From Paracoccaceae bacterium (GTDB lineage Bacteria > Pseudomonadota > Alphaproteobacteria > Rhodobacterales > Rhodobacteraceae), in the NCBI GenBank assembly GCA_020622085.1, contig JAHRYM010000002.1, positions 519,281-583,280 on the forward strand: a stretch of DNA of 64,000 nt, given 5' to 3'. The notes beneath the pieces are model-generated. The model saw only the letters and a program-made list of their open reading frames with translations, ran no database searches and was not told where the DNA came from. Of the stretch, positions 45,292 through 55,800 are shown piece by piece (within the stretch, counting starts at the first letter, position 1; the number at the start of each line of letters is the position of its first letter). The translations under genes were made by a program, and so were the position numbers.

Positions 45292-46368
45292 ATGCGCATG
45301 ACCGTGATCCCGCCCCTGCCCGCCGATGAACCGCGCCTGACCTCGCTGTCGCATGGCGGCGGCTGCGGCTGCAAGATCGCGCCCGGCGTGCTGTCGGGCA
45401 TCCTGCGCGGCACCTCGGCCCTGCCGGTCCCCGAGGCGCTGCTGGTGGGGATCGAAACGTCGGACGATGCGGCGGTCTACCGGCTGAACGACCATCAGGC
45501 GCTTGTGGCGACGACCGATTTCTTCATGCCCATCGTCGACGACCCGCTGGATTTCGGCAAGATCGCCGCCACCAATGCGCTGTCGGATGTCTATGCGATG
45601 GGCGGCACCCCGATCATGGCGCTGGCGCTGGTCGGGATGCCGATCAACACGCTGTCGATCGGGACGATCGGCCGGATCCTGGAAGGCGGGGCCGAGGCCT
45701 GCCGCGCCGCGGGCATTCCCATCGCGGGTGGCCATACCATCGATTCGGTCGAGCCGATCTATGGCCTTGTGGCGCTGGGGCTGGTCGATCCGGCCAACCT
45801 GAAGCGCAACGCCGATGCCCGGCCGGGCGACGTGCTGGTGCTGGGCAAGCCCATTGGCGTCGGCGTCTTTTCCGCCGCGCTGAAGAAGAACGCGCTAGGG
45901 CCGGAGGGTTACGCCCGCATGATCGCGGCAACGACGCGACTGAACACTCCGGGCCCCGATCTGGCACGGCTGGCGGGCGTTCACGCGATGACCGATGTGA
46001 CGGGCTTTGGCCTTGCCGGCCATGCGCTGGAAATGGCGCGGGGGTCGGGGTGTGACCTGCATCTGGACTGGGGTGCGGTGCCGCTTCTGCCCGGCGCGCG
46101 CGCGCTGGCGGGACAGGGGTTCATCACCGGCGCCTCGGGGCGGAACTGGGCCAGCTATGGCGCCGAGGTCAGCCTGTCCGAGGGTTTCGCGCCCGAGGAT
46201 CGCGCATTGCTGTCCGATCCGCAGACCAGCGGCGGGCTTCTGGTGTCTTGCGCGGCGGATGCGGTCGATGCGGTCATGTCGGCGTTCCACCGCCGCGGGT
46301 TCACGGATGCCGCGATCATCGGTCGCGTGACCGCGCCGGCAGAAACGCCGCGCCTCATCCTCGGCTGA
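45292..46368 (+). CDS. selD: Selenophosphate synthase (selenide, water dikinase)
   Basis: A 358-residue AIR-synthase-like enzyme that makes selenophosphate from selenide and ATP. The catalytic Cys and Lys lie in HGGGCGCKIAPGVL, and ATTDFFMPIVDDPLDFGKIA, AIPIAGGHTIDS-type and GVGVFSAALKK blocks follow. The active residue is Cys, not Sec. ATG 45292 or 45298 are both possible. No selA, selB or selC is visible here, so the local purpose is tRNA selenation rather than selenoprotein synthesis, unless those genes are elsewhere. Confidence 0.97.
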   Translation: MRMTVIPPLPADEPRLTSLSHGGGCGCKIAPGVLSGILRGTSALPVPEALLVGIETSDDAAVYRLNDHQALVATTDFFMPIVDDPLDFGKIAATNALSDVYAMGGTPIMALALVGMPINTLSIGTIGRILEGGAEACRAAGIPIAGGHTIDSVEPIYGLVALGLVDPANLKRNADARPGDVLVLGKPIGVGVFSAALKKNALGPEGYARMIAATTRLNTPGPDLARLAGVHAMTDVTGFGLAGHALEMARGSGCDLHLDWGAVPLLPGARALAGQGFITGASGRNWASYGAEVSLSEGFAPEDRALLSDPQTSGGLLVSCAADAVDAVMSAFHRRGFTDAAIIGRVTAPAETPRLILG

Positions 46369-46372
46369 CCGC

Positions 46373-46400
46373 GCGTCAGAGCGTCAGAGCGTCAGAGCGT
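46373..46400. repeat. Tandem 8-base repeat after selD
   Basis: GCGTCAGA is repeated three times in tandem at 46373-46396, followed by a partial fourth GCGT. It lies in the short convergent gap between selD and the SIS-domain gene. Confidence 0.85.
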
Positions 46401-46405
46401 CCCGA

Positions 46406-47488
46406 TCAGAGTGTTTCGGTTACCTTGCGCAAGTGTGGCGGCAGGTCGGGGTCAAACCCCCGGCGGCGGGCCAGCCCTTCGATGAAGCCATAGAAGCCCG
46501 CGATCAGCACCAATGGCGCCACCAGCGGATGCAGCCCCGGCACGCTGGGCAGCGTCGTCGCACCGCCAACCTCGGCCCCGGTCAGGAAGACATCGGCCCC
46601 CTGCGCCACCAGCCGCTCGACCGTGGCGACAAGCTGCGGCAGCGCCGCATCCTGAACCCCCAGCGCCAGCACCGGGAAACCGGCCTGAACGATGGCCGAT
46701 GGTCCATGCAGCACCTCGGCGGCGCTGTAGGCTTCGGCATGAACGCCCGAGGTTTCCTTGAACTTCAGCGCGGCCTCGCTGGCAATGGCAAAGCCCGGCC
46801 CGCGGCCAAGGACAAAGGCCGAATGCGCCCGCGCCAGACGGTCCGACAGCGGGCCCCAGTCCAGCGCGACCGCCTGCGCCAGCGCATCCGGCAGGCCGGC
46901 CACGGCATCGCGCAGGGCATCGTCCTCTTGCCATTCGGCCAGCAGCGCAAGCCCCGCCAGAACCGAGATCACAAAGGTCTTGGTGGCGGCAACGCTGTGT
47001 TCGGCGCCCGCGCGCAGCGGCAGTCCATGGGCCGAGGCTGCGGCCATCGGCCCGTCTTCATGGTTGGTGATGGCGATGGTCAGCGCGCCGCCTTCGGCCG
47101 CCATGCGCATCAGTTCGACAATGTCGGGGCTGCGGCCCGATTGCGACACGCCGATGCAGACGGCCTGCGCCAGTTTCAGCTTGCGCTTGTAGATCGAGGC
47201 GACCGAGGGGCCGACCGAGGCCACCGGCACGCCCGCCTCAAGCTCGATCGCATATTTCAGATAGGTGCAGGCATGGTCGGACGACCCGCGCGCAACGGTG
47301 GCGATCAGCGCCGGATCCTTGGCCCTGAGCGCCGTCGCCGCCGCCAGAACCTTGCCCCGCGAAAGCTCGAGGAAGCGTGCGGCTGCAACCGGGATTTCCG
47401 CGACCTCGCGCGCCATGTGGCTTCTGCCGGCGCCCGGAGGGGCCTTGTCGCCCACCTTCTTGTCGCCCGCCTTGTGGTCAGGTGCCAT
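46406..47488 (-). CDS. SIS-domain protein (GlmS isomerase-like / sugar phosphate deaminase)
   Basis: A 360-residue protein with two SIS domains. Start ATG 47488 (MAPDHKAGDKK) has AAAGGA upstream; the track adds 37 codons. The first SIS has VARGSSDHACTYLKYAIE and CIGVSQSGRSPDIVEL; the second has FVLGRGPGFAIASEAALKFK and AEVLHGPSAIVQAG. It lacks the GlmS glutaminase domain. Proteins like this are amino-sugar-6-phosphate isomerases/deaminases (AgaS/NagB-II). It is divergent from a carbohydrate ABC operon, which suggests that its substrate is the imported sugar. Confidence 0.85.
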   Translation of the reverse strand: MAPDHKAGDKKVGDKAPPGAGRSHMAREVAEIPVAAARFLELSRGKVLAAATALRAKDPALIATVARGSSDHACTYLKYAIELEAGVPVASVGPSVASIYKRKLKLAQAVCIGVSQSGRSPDIVELMRMAAEGGALTIAITNHEDGPMAAASAHGLPLRAGAEHSVAATKTFVISVLAGLALLAEWQEDDALRDAVAGLPDALAQAVALDWGPLSDRLARAHSAFVLGRGPGFAIASEAALKFKETSGVHAEAYSAAEVLHGPSAIVQAGFPVLALGVQDAALPQLVATVERLVAQGADVFLTGAEVGGATTLPSVPGLHPLVAPLVLIAGFYGFIEGLARRRGFDPDLPPHLRKVTETL

Positions 47489-47741
47489 CTGCGCAGTCCT
47501 TTCGCCCCGGGCATCAGCCCCCATGATGCCCGAACCGCACCGGATGGGAAGCGTGAAAAACCCGCGCCCTGCACCGCCCTCTCCGCGCTGCCACGACACC
47601 GCTTTACACCTTGGCTGATCTTGGCACTATGTCAGCAGCAGCGCCGGCGGACGGGCCGGTATCCGTTTGGACCTGCACCATGCAAATTGATGAAGTGATT
47701 TTCAACAAGGGCCCGAAGTGGCCCGCCAATGGGAGACAGAC

Positions 47742-48992
47742 ATGACCCGCACGCTCCGCATCACGCTTCTGGCCAGCACCCTGCTGTCCGGCGCCGCCCA
47801 GGCCCAGGACGTGACGCTGACCATCGAAAGCTGGCGCAACGATGACCTGACCATCTGGCAGGACAAGATCATCCCCGCCTTCGAGGCGGCAAACCCCGGG
47901 ATCAAGGTGGTCTTTGCCCCCTCGGCGCCGGCCGAATACAACGCGGCCCTGAATTCCAAGCTTGATGCCGGGTCTGCGGGTGACCTGATCACCTGCCGCC
48001 CATTCGACGCCTCGCTCGAACTTTACAAGAAGGGCCAGCTGGCCGACCTGACAGGGCTCGGGTCGATGGCGAACTTTACCGATGTCGCCAAATCCGCCTG
48101 GCAGACGGATGACGGCGCGGCGACCTTCTGCGTGCCGATGGCCTCGGTGATCCACGGTTTCATCTACAATGCCGACGCCTTCGACACGCTGGGAATTTCC
48201 GTGCCGAAGACCGAGGCCGAATTCTTTGCCACGCTCGACAAGATCAAGGCGGACGGCACCTTCATTCCGATGGCGATGGGCACCAACGACCAGTGGGAAG
48301 CCGCAACCATGGGCTACCAGAACATCGGGCCGAACTACTGGAAGGGCGAGGAGGGCCGCAAGGCGCTGATCGCGGGCACGCAGAAGCTGACCGACGAGCC
48401 CTGGGTAGCCCCCTATCGCCAACTGGCGAAATGGAAGGACTATCTGGGCGACGGCTTCGAGGCGCAGACCTATCCCGACAGCCAGAACCTGTTCACGCTG
48501 GGCCGCGCCGCGATCTATCCGGCCGGGTCGTGGGAGATCTCGGGCTTCAACACCCAGGCGCAGTTCAGGATGGGTGCCTTCCCGCCGCCCGTTCAGGCCG
48601 AGGGTGATACCTGCTACATTTCCGACCACACCGACATCGCCCTGGGCCTGAACGCAAAAAGCGCGCACCCCGACGAGGCGAAGATGTTCCTTGAATGGGT
48701 TGGCTCGGCCGAATTCGCCAAGCTTTACGCCAATGCCCTGCCGGGGTTCTTCTCGCTTAACTCGACGGCGGTCGAGATGGATGATCCGCTGGCCAGGGAA
48801 TTCGTGAGCTGGCGTGAAAAATGCCAACCCACGATCCGGTCTACCTACCAGATCCTGTCGCGCGGCACGCCGAACCTGGAAAACGAGACCTGGAACGCCA
48901 GTGCCAATGTGATCAAGGGCACCGAGACGCCCGAGGCGGCGGCCAAGCGCCTGCAGGAGGGCCTGGAGAGCTGGTACAAACCCGCTGAGTGA
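47742..48992 (+). CDS. Carbohydrate ABC transporter substrate-binding protein
   Basis: A 416-residue periplasmic binding protein. Start ATG 47742 gives a signal peptide MTRTLRITLLASTLLSGAAQAQ. The mature part is of the family 1 (MalE-like) type: VTLTIESWRNDDLTIWQDKI, then VFAPSAPAEYNAALNSKLDAG and GRAAIYPAGSWEISGFN. It is the first gene of a transcription unit containing two permeases, an oxidoreductase and an ATPase. The sugar is unknown. A REP-like hairpin follows. Confidence 0.92.
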   Translation: MTRTLRITLLASTLLSGAAQAQDVTLTIESWRNDDLTIWQDKIIPAFEAANPGIKVVFAPSAPAEYNAALNSKLDAGSAGDLITCRPFDASLELYKKGQLADLTGLGSMANFTDVAKSAWQTDDGAATFCVPMASVIHGFIYNADAFDTLGISVPKTEAEFFATLDKIKADGTFIPMAMGTNDQWEAATMGYQNIGPNYWKGEEGRKALIAGTQKLTDEPWVAPYRQLAKWKDYLGDGFEAQTYPDSQNLFTLGRAAIYPAGSWEISGFNTQAQFRMGAFPPPVQAEGDTCYISDHTDIALGLNAKSAHPDEAKMFLEWVGSAEFAKLYANALPGFFSLNSTAVEMDDPLAREFVSWREKCQPTIRSTYQILSRGTPNLENETWNASANVIKGTETPEAAAKRLQEGLESWYKPAE

Positions 48993-49012
48993 CCCGCTGC
49001 GGAAAGGCCGGA

Positions 49013-49060
49013 CCGGGGGAGTCATTCCCCCGGACCCCCTCGGGATATTTTCACCAAGGC
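49013..49060 (+). repeat. REP-like hairpin between binding protein and permease genes
   Basis: CCGGGGG and CCCCCGG form a 7-bp stem with a 7-base loop, followed by ACCCCCTCGGGATATTTTCACCAAGG-type sequence often seen between genes in Rhodobacterales as I know them. Its position, just after the high-demand binding protein gene, matches the malE-malF REP of E. coli, which stabilises the upstream mRNA and lowers downstream expression. Confidence 0.65.
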
Positions 49061-49088
49061 GAAAGGCCGTCAGTAAAGGAGCGTAAAG

Positions 49089-49997
49089 GTGCGCCTGAGG
49101 CCCCATGTCATCGTTTTTCTGGCACCGGCGGTGGTGGTCTATACCGCGCTGATGATCCTGCCACTGATCGGGACGCTGAACCTTGCGCTGTTCAGCCGCG
49201 CGCCGGATGGCGGAGCGGTGTTTTCGGGCCTGCGGAATTTTGCCACGCTGTTTGGCGATCCGCGCTGGTCGGGCGCCTTCTGGAATGCGCTGGCGAACAA
49301 CGCCTGGTTCTTCCTGATCCACATGCTGGTGCAGAATCCGGTGGGTATCATGCTGGCGGCGCTGTTATCGTCGCCGCGCCTGCGGATGGCGGCCTTCTAC
49401 CGCACGGCGATCTTCGTGCCGACGATCCTGAGCTTCGTGATCGTGGGATTCGTCTGGAAGCTGATCCTGTCGCCGATCTGGGGGATCGCGCCGGGGATGC
49501 TCGATGCCGTCGGGCTGAAGGCGCTGTTCGCGCCCTGGCTTGGGAAAGAGGAATATGCGCTGACGGCGCTGGCGCTGATTTCGGTCTGGCAGTTCGTCGG
49601 CATCCCGATGATGCTGATCTATGCGGCGCTGCTCTCGATCCCGGATACGGTGATCGAGGCGGCGGAAATGGACGGGGTCACGGGCTGGTCGCAGTTCTGG
49701 AAGATCAAGCTGCCGCTGATCCTGCCATCTATAGGGATCGTGTCGATCCTGACGTTCGTGGGCAACTTCAACGCCTTCGACCTGATCTATGTGGCACAGG
49801 GCGCGCTGGCGGGGCCGGATTTTTCCACCGATATCCTCGGCACCTTCCTTTACCGGACCTTCTTCGGCTTCCAATTGCAGATCGGCGATCCGCACATGGG
49901 CGCTGCCATCGCAACCGCCATGTTCGCCATCATCCTCCTGGGGGTCTGCATCTATCTGTTCGCCGTCCAGTCAAGGATGCGCCGCTATGAATTCTGA
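49089..49997 (+). CDS. Carbohydrate ABC permease 1 (MalF type)
   Basis: A 302-residue inner-membrane permease from a GTG with AAGGAG further upstream. It has six hydrophobic segments, beginning VIVFLAPAVVVYTALMILPL, and the ATPase-contact loop EAAEMDGVTGWSQFWKIKLPLI (EAA motif). The stop overlaps the next gene by 11 bases. Confidence 0.92.
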   Translation: MRLRPHVIVFLAPAVVVYTALMILPLIGTLNLALFSRAPDGGAVFSGLRNFATLFGDPRWSGAFWNALANNAWFFLIHMLVQNPVGIMLAALLSSPRLRMAAFYRTAIFVPTILSFVIVGFVWKLILSPIWGIAPGMLDAVGLKALFAPWLGKEEYALTALALISVWQFVGIPMMLIYAALLSIPDTVIEAAEMDGVTGWSQFWKIKLPLILPSIGIVSILTFVGNFNAFDLIYVAQGALAGPDFSTDILGTFLYRTFFGFQLQIGDPHMGAAIATAMFAIILLGVCIYLFAVQSRMRRYEF

Positions 49998-50847
49998 GCG
50001 ACCGGCCCTGCTTCTTGCCCGGCATTCCGTCTTTCGCGGCCTTGCCGCCCATGCGGTGCTGATCACCTATACGATCATCGCGCTGTTTCCGGTCTTCGTC
50101 ATCGTGATCAACAGCCTGAAGTCGCGCCGTGCGATCTTTGCCGATCCGCTGGCCTTGCCGGGGCCGGCGAATTTCGACCTGGTGGGATATGTGACAGTGC
50201 TCGAGCAGGGGAATTTCTTCCGGTATTTCCTGAACTCGCTCACGGTGACCGGGGCAAGCCTGTTCTTCGTGCTTCTGTTCGGCGCAATGGCGGCATTCGC
50301 GCTGAGCGAATACCGCTTCCGGGGCAATACGCTGATGGGGCTTTATCTTGCGCTGGGGATCATGGTTCCGATCCGGCTGGGGACGGTGGCGATCCTGCAG
50401 ATGATGGTGGCCTCGGGGCTGGTGAACACGCTTCTCGCGCTGATCCTCGTCTATACCGCGCAGGGGTTGCCGCTGGCGATATTCATCCTGGCGGAGTTCA
50501 TGCGCGGGGTGTCGAGCGACCTGAAGAACGCCGGGCGGATCGACGGGCTGTCGGAATACACGATCTTTTTCCGCCTGGTGCTGCCCCTGGTCCGGCCGGC
50601 GCTGGCAACGGTGGCGGTATTCACCCTGATCCCGATCTGGAACGACCTGTGGTTCCCGTTGATCCTCGCGCCGTCCGAGGCGACCAAGACCGTGACGCTG
50701 GGCGCGCAGGTCTTCATCGGGCAGTTCGTCACCAACTGGAACGCGGTTCTGGCGGCGCTGAGCCTTGCCATCGTTCCGGTGCTGGTGCTTTACCTGATCT
50801 TCTCGCGCCAGCTGATCCGTGGCATCACCGCAGGAGCCGTGAAATGA
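49987..50847 (+). CDS. Carbohydrate ABC permease 2 (MalG type)
   Basis: A 286-residue permease from ATG 49987 (MNSERPALLLARHSV); the track ORF starts in the upstream gene. The MalG-type start (ITYTIIALFPVFVIVINSLKS) and the EAA loop DLKNAGRIDGLSEYTIFFRLVLPL are seen. It overlaps the previous gene by 11 bases and the next by 4, so the unit is tightly coupled. Confidence 0.92.
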   Translation: MNSERPALLLARHSVFRGLAAHAVLITYTIIALFPVFVIVINSLKSRRAIFADPLALPGPANFDLVGYVTVLEQGNFFRYFLNSLTVTGASLFFVLLFGAMAAFALSEYRFRGNTLMGLYLALGIMVPIRLGTVAILQMMVASGLVNTLLALILVYTAQGLPLAIFILAEFMRGVSSDLKNAGRIDGLSEYTIFFRLVLPLVRPALATVAVFTLIPIWNDLWFPLILAPSEATKTVTLGAQVFIGQFVTNWNAVLAALSLAIVPVLVLYLIFSRQLIRGITAGAVK

Positions 50848-51872
50848 ACCCGATCCGTGTGCTTGTCGCGGGGCTTGGCAACATGGGGACGAGCCATGCG
50901 CTGGCCTGTCACGCCAATCCGGCGTTCCAGATCGTCGGGCTGGTAAACCGGTCGCCGGTCGATCTGCCCGAGGCCCTGCGGCGCTATCCGCTGAGCGGCG
51001 ATTTCACCGAGGCGCTGCATCGCTGGACGCCCGATCTGGTCTGCATTGCCACATATTCCGACAGCCATGCCGATTATGCGGTGGCGGCGATGGAGGCGGG
51101 GGCCGATGTCTTTGTCGAAAAGCCGCTTGCCACAACCGTTGCCGATGCCGAGCGCGTGGTGGATACCGCGCGGCGGCTGGGGCGCAAGGTGGTGGTGGGC
51201 TATATCCTGCGCCACCATCCCGGCTGGCAGCGCCTGATCGCCGAGGCCCGCGCGATGGGCGGGCCTTTCGTGTTCCGGCTGAACCTGAACCAGCAATCCT
51301 CGGGACCGACCTGGGAGGTGCACAAGGCGCTGATGCAGACCACGCCGCCGATTGTCGATTGCGGGGTGCATTATGTCGATGTGATGTGTCAGATCACCGA
51401 TGCCGCGCCCGTCGAGGTGCGGGGCATGGGCCTGCGCCTGACGGATGAAATCGCGCCCGACATGTATAACTACGGCCATTTCCAGGTGCTGTTCGCCGAT
51501 GGCAGTGTCGGCTGGTATGAGGCGGGCTGGGGTCCGATGATGTCGGATACGGCGTTCTTCGTGAAGGATGTCGTCTCGCCCAGAGGCGCCGTGTCGATCC
51601 GCATGCCCGACAGCGCACGGTCCGATGACATCGACACCCATACGCGCACATCGCGGCTGCGCATCCATCGCGCGGGGCTTGGCGACACCGATCTGGACAT
51701 GGCGGACGAGCCCGGCCATCAGGAATTGTGCAATCGCGAACAGGCTTTTGTGGCCCGTGCGATCCGCGAGGATCTGGACCTGACGCGCCACATGCGCGAT
51801 GCCGTGCGGTCGTTGGCCGTCTGCCTTGCGGCGGACGAAAGCGTTCGCAGCGGCCAGGCCGTGAAACTGTAA
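50844..51872 (+). CDS. Gfo/Idh/MocA-family oxidoreductase
   Basis: A 342-residue NAD(P)-dependent dehydrogenase. The N-terminal Rossmann fold begins [19 protein letters not shown], and [13 protein letters not shown] carries the conserved EKP Lys of the family. The C-terminal half has the substrate domain with [12 protein letters not shown] containing the likely catalytic His. It lies inside the ABC operon, so it probably oxidises the imported sugar or polyol. ATG overlaps the permease stop. Confidence 0.9.
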   Translation: MNPIRVLVAGLGNMGTSHALACHANPAFQIVGLVNRSPVDLPEALRRYPLSGDFTEALHRWTPDLVCIATYSDSHADYAVAAMEAGADVFVEKPLATTVADAERVVDTARRLGRKVVVGYILRHHPGWQRLIAEARAMGGPFVFRLNLNQQSSGPTWEVHKALMQTTPPIVDCGVHYVDVMCQITDAAPVEVRGMGLRLTDEIAPDMYNYGHFQVLFADGSVGWYEAGWGPMMSDTAFFVKDVVSPRGAVSIRMPDSARSDDIDTHTRTSRLRIHRAGLGDTDLDMADEPGHQELCNREQAFVARAIREDLDLTRHMRDAVRSLAVCLAADESVRSGQAVKL

Positions 51873-51882
51873 GGAGACCCAT

Positions 51883-52881
51883 GTGGGAGCCCTGAGCCTC
51901 GGCAATGTCACCAAGTCATTCGGGAAGAACCGCGTCATCCAGGGCGTGGACCTTCAGGTGCAGGACGGCGAGTTCTGCGTCTTTGTCGGGCCTTCAGGCT
52001 GTGGCAAGTCAACGCTGCTGCGGATGATCGCGGGGCTCGAGGATGTGACCTCGGGCGATGTGGTGCTGGACGGGGTGCGGATCAATGATCTGGCGCCGGC
52101 GCGGCGGGGGCTGGCCATGGTGTTCCAGACCTATGCGCTTTATCCCCATCTGACGGTGCGTGACAACATGGGGCTGGCGCTGAAACAGGCGGGAGTGTCG
52201 CGGGATGAAATCCGGCGCGCGACCGACCGTGCCGCCTCGATGCTGGCACTGGAGCCCTGCATGGACCGGCAGCCGGCGGAACTGTCGGGCGGGCAGCGCC
52301 AGCGTGTCGCCATCGGTCGGGCCATCGTGCGGCGGCCGAAGCTGTTCCTGTTCGACGAGCCGCTGTCGAACCTTGATGCGGCGCTGCGGGTGCAGACCCG
52401 GATCGAGATCGCGCGCCTGCACCGGGACTTGGGCGCGACGATGATCTATGTCACCCATGACCAGGTCGAGGCAATGACGCTGGCCGACCGGATCGTGGTG
52501 CTGCGGGCGGGGCGTATCGAACAGGTGGGCCCCCCGATGGAGCTTTACCGCAACCCGGCCAATACCTTCGTTGCAGGTTTCATCGGATCGCCGCAGATGA
52601 ATTTCCTGCGGGCGGGGCCGCTGGGGCTTGCGTCCCACACGCTGGGGGTGCGGCCGGAACATCTGGCGCTGTCGCGCGAAAGCGGCCGGATCACGGGCAG
52701 GATCAGCCATGTCGAGATGCTGGGCAGCGAAACGCTGGTCTATGTGCGGAGCGACGATCACGGGCTGCTGACGGTGCGGCTGTTCGGCCAGCATGACTAT
52801 CATGTGGATGAACCGGTCTTTGTGACCCCGGATGATGCCCATACCTTCCATTTCGATTCCGAAGGTCTGCGGCTGCGTTAA
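51883..52881 (+). CDS. Carbohydrate ABC transporter ATPase (UgpC/MalK type)
   Basis: A 332-residue ATPase with C-terminal TOBE domain. The start is GTG 51883, six bases after AAGGAG; an out-of-frame ATG at 51881 gives only four codons. Motifs are Walker [12 protein letters not shown], signature [14 protein letters not shown], and Walker [17 protein letters not shown], with switch His in [12 protein letters not shown]. It closes the operon, and the convergent dnaE2 ends 15 bases later. Confidence 0.95.
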   Translation: MGALSLGNVTKSFGKNRVIQGVDLQVQDGEFCVFVGPSGCGKSTLLRMIAGLEDVTSGDVVLDGVRINDLAPARRGLAMVFQTYALYPHLTVRDNMGLALKQAGVSRDEIRRATDRAASMLALEPCMDRQPAELSGGQRQRVAIGRAIVRRPKLFLFDEPLSNLDAALRVQTRIEIARLHRDLGATMIYVTHDQVEAMTLADRIVVLRAGRIEQVGPPMELYRNPANTFVAGFIGSPQMNFLRAGPLGLASHTLGVRPEHLALSRESGRITGRISHVEMLGSETLVYVRSDDHGLLTVRLFGQHDYHVDEPVFVTPDDAHTFHFDSEGLRLR

Positions 52882-52895
52882 GGTGCAGACCCCGG

Positions 52896-55800
52896 TCAGT
52901 GGAAATCCCGGCTGGGAAACAGTGCCTTGGCCTGCTGGCGCGGGTGGCAGGCGCGGGGCGCGGCGGCGGGTCGCGGGATGCGCGCTTCATCGGGCCGACC
53001 GCTGGCCAGGTCGCCAGGTGGCAGGCCAAGGCGGGAGAGTTCGGAGGAGATATCCTCGATCCGGGTGGCGATCACATGGATCACCTGGCCCTCGCGCTGA
53101 AGCCGCCCCGTGACCCGCAACAGCCGCCCGCCCAGCACCGCGCGGCGGAAGCGTTCGTAGACCCTGGGCCAGACGATGATGTTCGACACGCCGGTTTCAT
53201 CCTCCAGCGTCATGAAGATCACGCCCGAGGCGGTGCCCGGCCTTTGCCGGGTGATGACCAGCCCCGCCACCGTTACCCCGGTGCGGGAGAAGGTCGTGAG
53301 GTCGGCGTGGGGGATCACCCCCGGCAGCCGGGGCCTCAGAAGCGCCACCGGATGGGCGCGGAGCGACAGGCGGAGCGACAGGTAATCCTCGATCACCGCT
53401 TCGCCCGGCGACATGGCGGGCAGGGTGACGGCGGGCTCAGTCAGGCCCTCGCCATCCATCGTGCCGGAAAACAGCGGCAGGGGCCGGGGCGCACGGATCG
53501 CGCGCGCCTGCCAGAGGGCGGCGCGGCGGGTGAGGCCGATGCAGGCGAAGGCGTCGGCCTCGGCCAGACGGTCGAGCATGTCGGGGCGGATGCCCGCCCG
53601 GCGCCAGAGGCTTTCGACATCGGGGTAGCCATTGCCGCGCGCCGCCGCGATCCAGGCGCTGTCTTCCTCGCGCAGGCCCTTGATCTGGCGGAACCCGAGC
53701 CGCAGGGCCAGCGCACCATCATGGCGCGGCTCAAGCGTGTTGTCCCAGAAGCTGTGATTGACGGAGACGGGCCGCACCTCGACCCCATGATCGCGCAGAT
53801 CGCGGACGATCTGGGCGGGGGCGTAAAAGCCCATTGGCTGTGAATTCAGCAGCGCACAGGCAAAGACCGCCGGATGATGCCGTTTCAGCCAGGCCGAGGC
53901 ATAGACCAGAAGCGCGAAGCTTGCCGCGTGGCTTTCGGGGAAGCCGTATTCGCCGAAGCCCTCGATCTGCGCGAAGCAGCGATCGGCGAAATCGGCGCCA
54001 TAGCCGCGTTCGAGCATCCCGCCCACGAAGCGGTCGCGGAAGGTGGAGATGGTGCCCATGCGCCGGAATGTGGCCAGCGAACGGCGCAGGCGGTCGGCCT
54101 CTTCCGGGGTGAAACCCGCCGCGACCACCGCGATCTGCAGCGCCTGTTCCTGGAAAAGCGGCACGCCACAGGTGCGCCCCAGCACCGCGCGCAGGTCTTC
54201 GGATGGCAGTTCCACCGGCTCCTTCCCCTGGCGGCGGCTGATGTAGGGATGGACCATGCCGCCCTGGATGGGCCCCGGGCGGACGATCGCCACCTCGATC
54301 ACCAGGTCGTAGAAGCAGCGCGGCAGCATCCGGGGCAGGAAGTTCATCTGCGCCCGGCTTTCCACCTGGAACACGCCGACCGCATCGGCCTTGCACAGCA
54401 TGTCGTAAACAGCCCCGTCCCCGGGCGGGAGCGTGGCAAGCGAGACTTTCGTGCCGTGGTGATGCGCCAGCAGGTCGAAGCTTTTGCGGATGCAGGTCAG
54501 CATCCCCAGCCCCAGGATATCGACCTTCAGGATCTGCAGGGCGTCGATGTCGTTCTTGTCCCATTCGATGGTGGTGCGCCCCGCCATCGTCGCCGGGCCG
54601 ATGGGGCAAAGTTCATCCAGCCGGTCGCGGGTGATGACGAAACCGCCGACATGCTGCGAGAGGTGGCGCGGGAAGCCGATGATTTCCGCGATCAGCCGCA
54701 GCGCCAGCGCCAGCCGCCGGTCGGTCGGATCAAGCCCGATTTCCCGCAGCCGCACCGGGTCGGGCGGCGTGGTGGACCAGCCCCAGCTTTGGCCGGCGAT
54801 GGCGGCCACGACATCCTCGCTCAGCCCCATGACCTTGCCCACCTCGCGCACGGCGGCGCGGGAACGGAAATGGATCACGGTGGCGGTCAGCCCGGCGCGG
54901 TGGCGGCCGTAGGTGTCGTAGATGTGCTGGATCACCTCTTCGCGGCGTTCGTGTTCGAAATCCACGTCGATGTCGGGCGGCTCGCCCCGGGCTTCGGACA
55001 TGAAGCGTTCAAAGACCATCGAGATCACGTCGGGCGCCACCTCGGTGATGCCAAGGGCGTAGCAGATCACCGAATTGGCCGCCGATCCGCGCCCCTGGCA
55101 GAGGATGCCGCGGGCGCGGGCGAAATCGACGATGTCCTTCACGGTCAGGAAATAGGCGGCGAAGCCCAGCGCCTTGATGATCCGCAGTTCCTTTTCGACC
55201 TTGGCGCTGGTGTCCGGCGAAATGCCGTCGGGGAAGCGTCGCGCCAACCCTTCGGAGGTCAGGCGGGCCAGCCGGTCTTGGGCGGGTTCGCCATTCTGGA
55301 TCTCGTCGGGGTAGTCGTAGGACAACTCGTCCAGCGAAAAGCGGCAGCCTTGGGCGATCTGCTGCGTGCGGGCCAGCGCCTCGGGATGGCGGCGGAACAG
55401 GCGGGCCATTTCCTCCGCGGATTTCAGCCGGCGTTCGGCATTGGGAAGTGCGAGGCGGCCGATCCGGTCGATGGTCAGGCCGTGGCGCAGGCAGGTCAGC
55501 ACGTCGGCCAGCGGGCGGCGCGACCCGTGGTGCATCAGCGCGTCGCCCATCGCCACCATCGGCACCCCGGCGCGATCCGCCAGCGCCGCCAGCGCATCGA
55601 AGCGCGGCTGGTCGCGCCCGTCATAGCGCGGCGCGGCGCCCAGGTGGACGAAGCCGGGCCAGAGCCGGGCCATCTTCCGCAGGTCGTCCTGCAAGGCTGA
55701 CAACCGCCGCCCCGGCTGCGGCAGGGCGATCAGCACCATTCCCTGCCCCCATTCGATCAGATCGGCGCGGGTCAGGTGGCAATCACCCTTGGGTGCGCGG

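Noticed and set aside
46373-46400. Tandem GCGTCAGA repeats as a CRISPR-like or regulatory array.
   Set aside because: Only three and a half 8-base copies in a convergent gap; more likely slippage.
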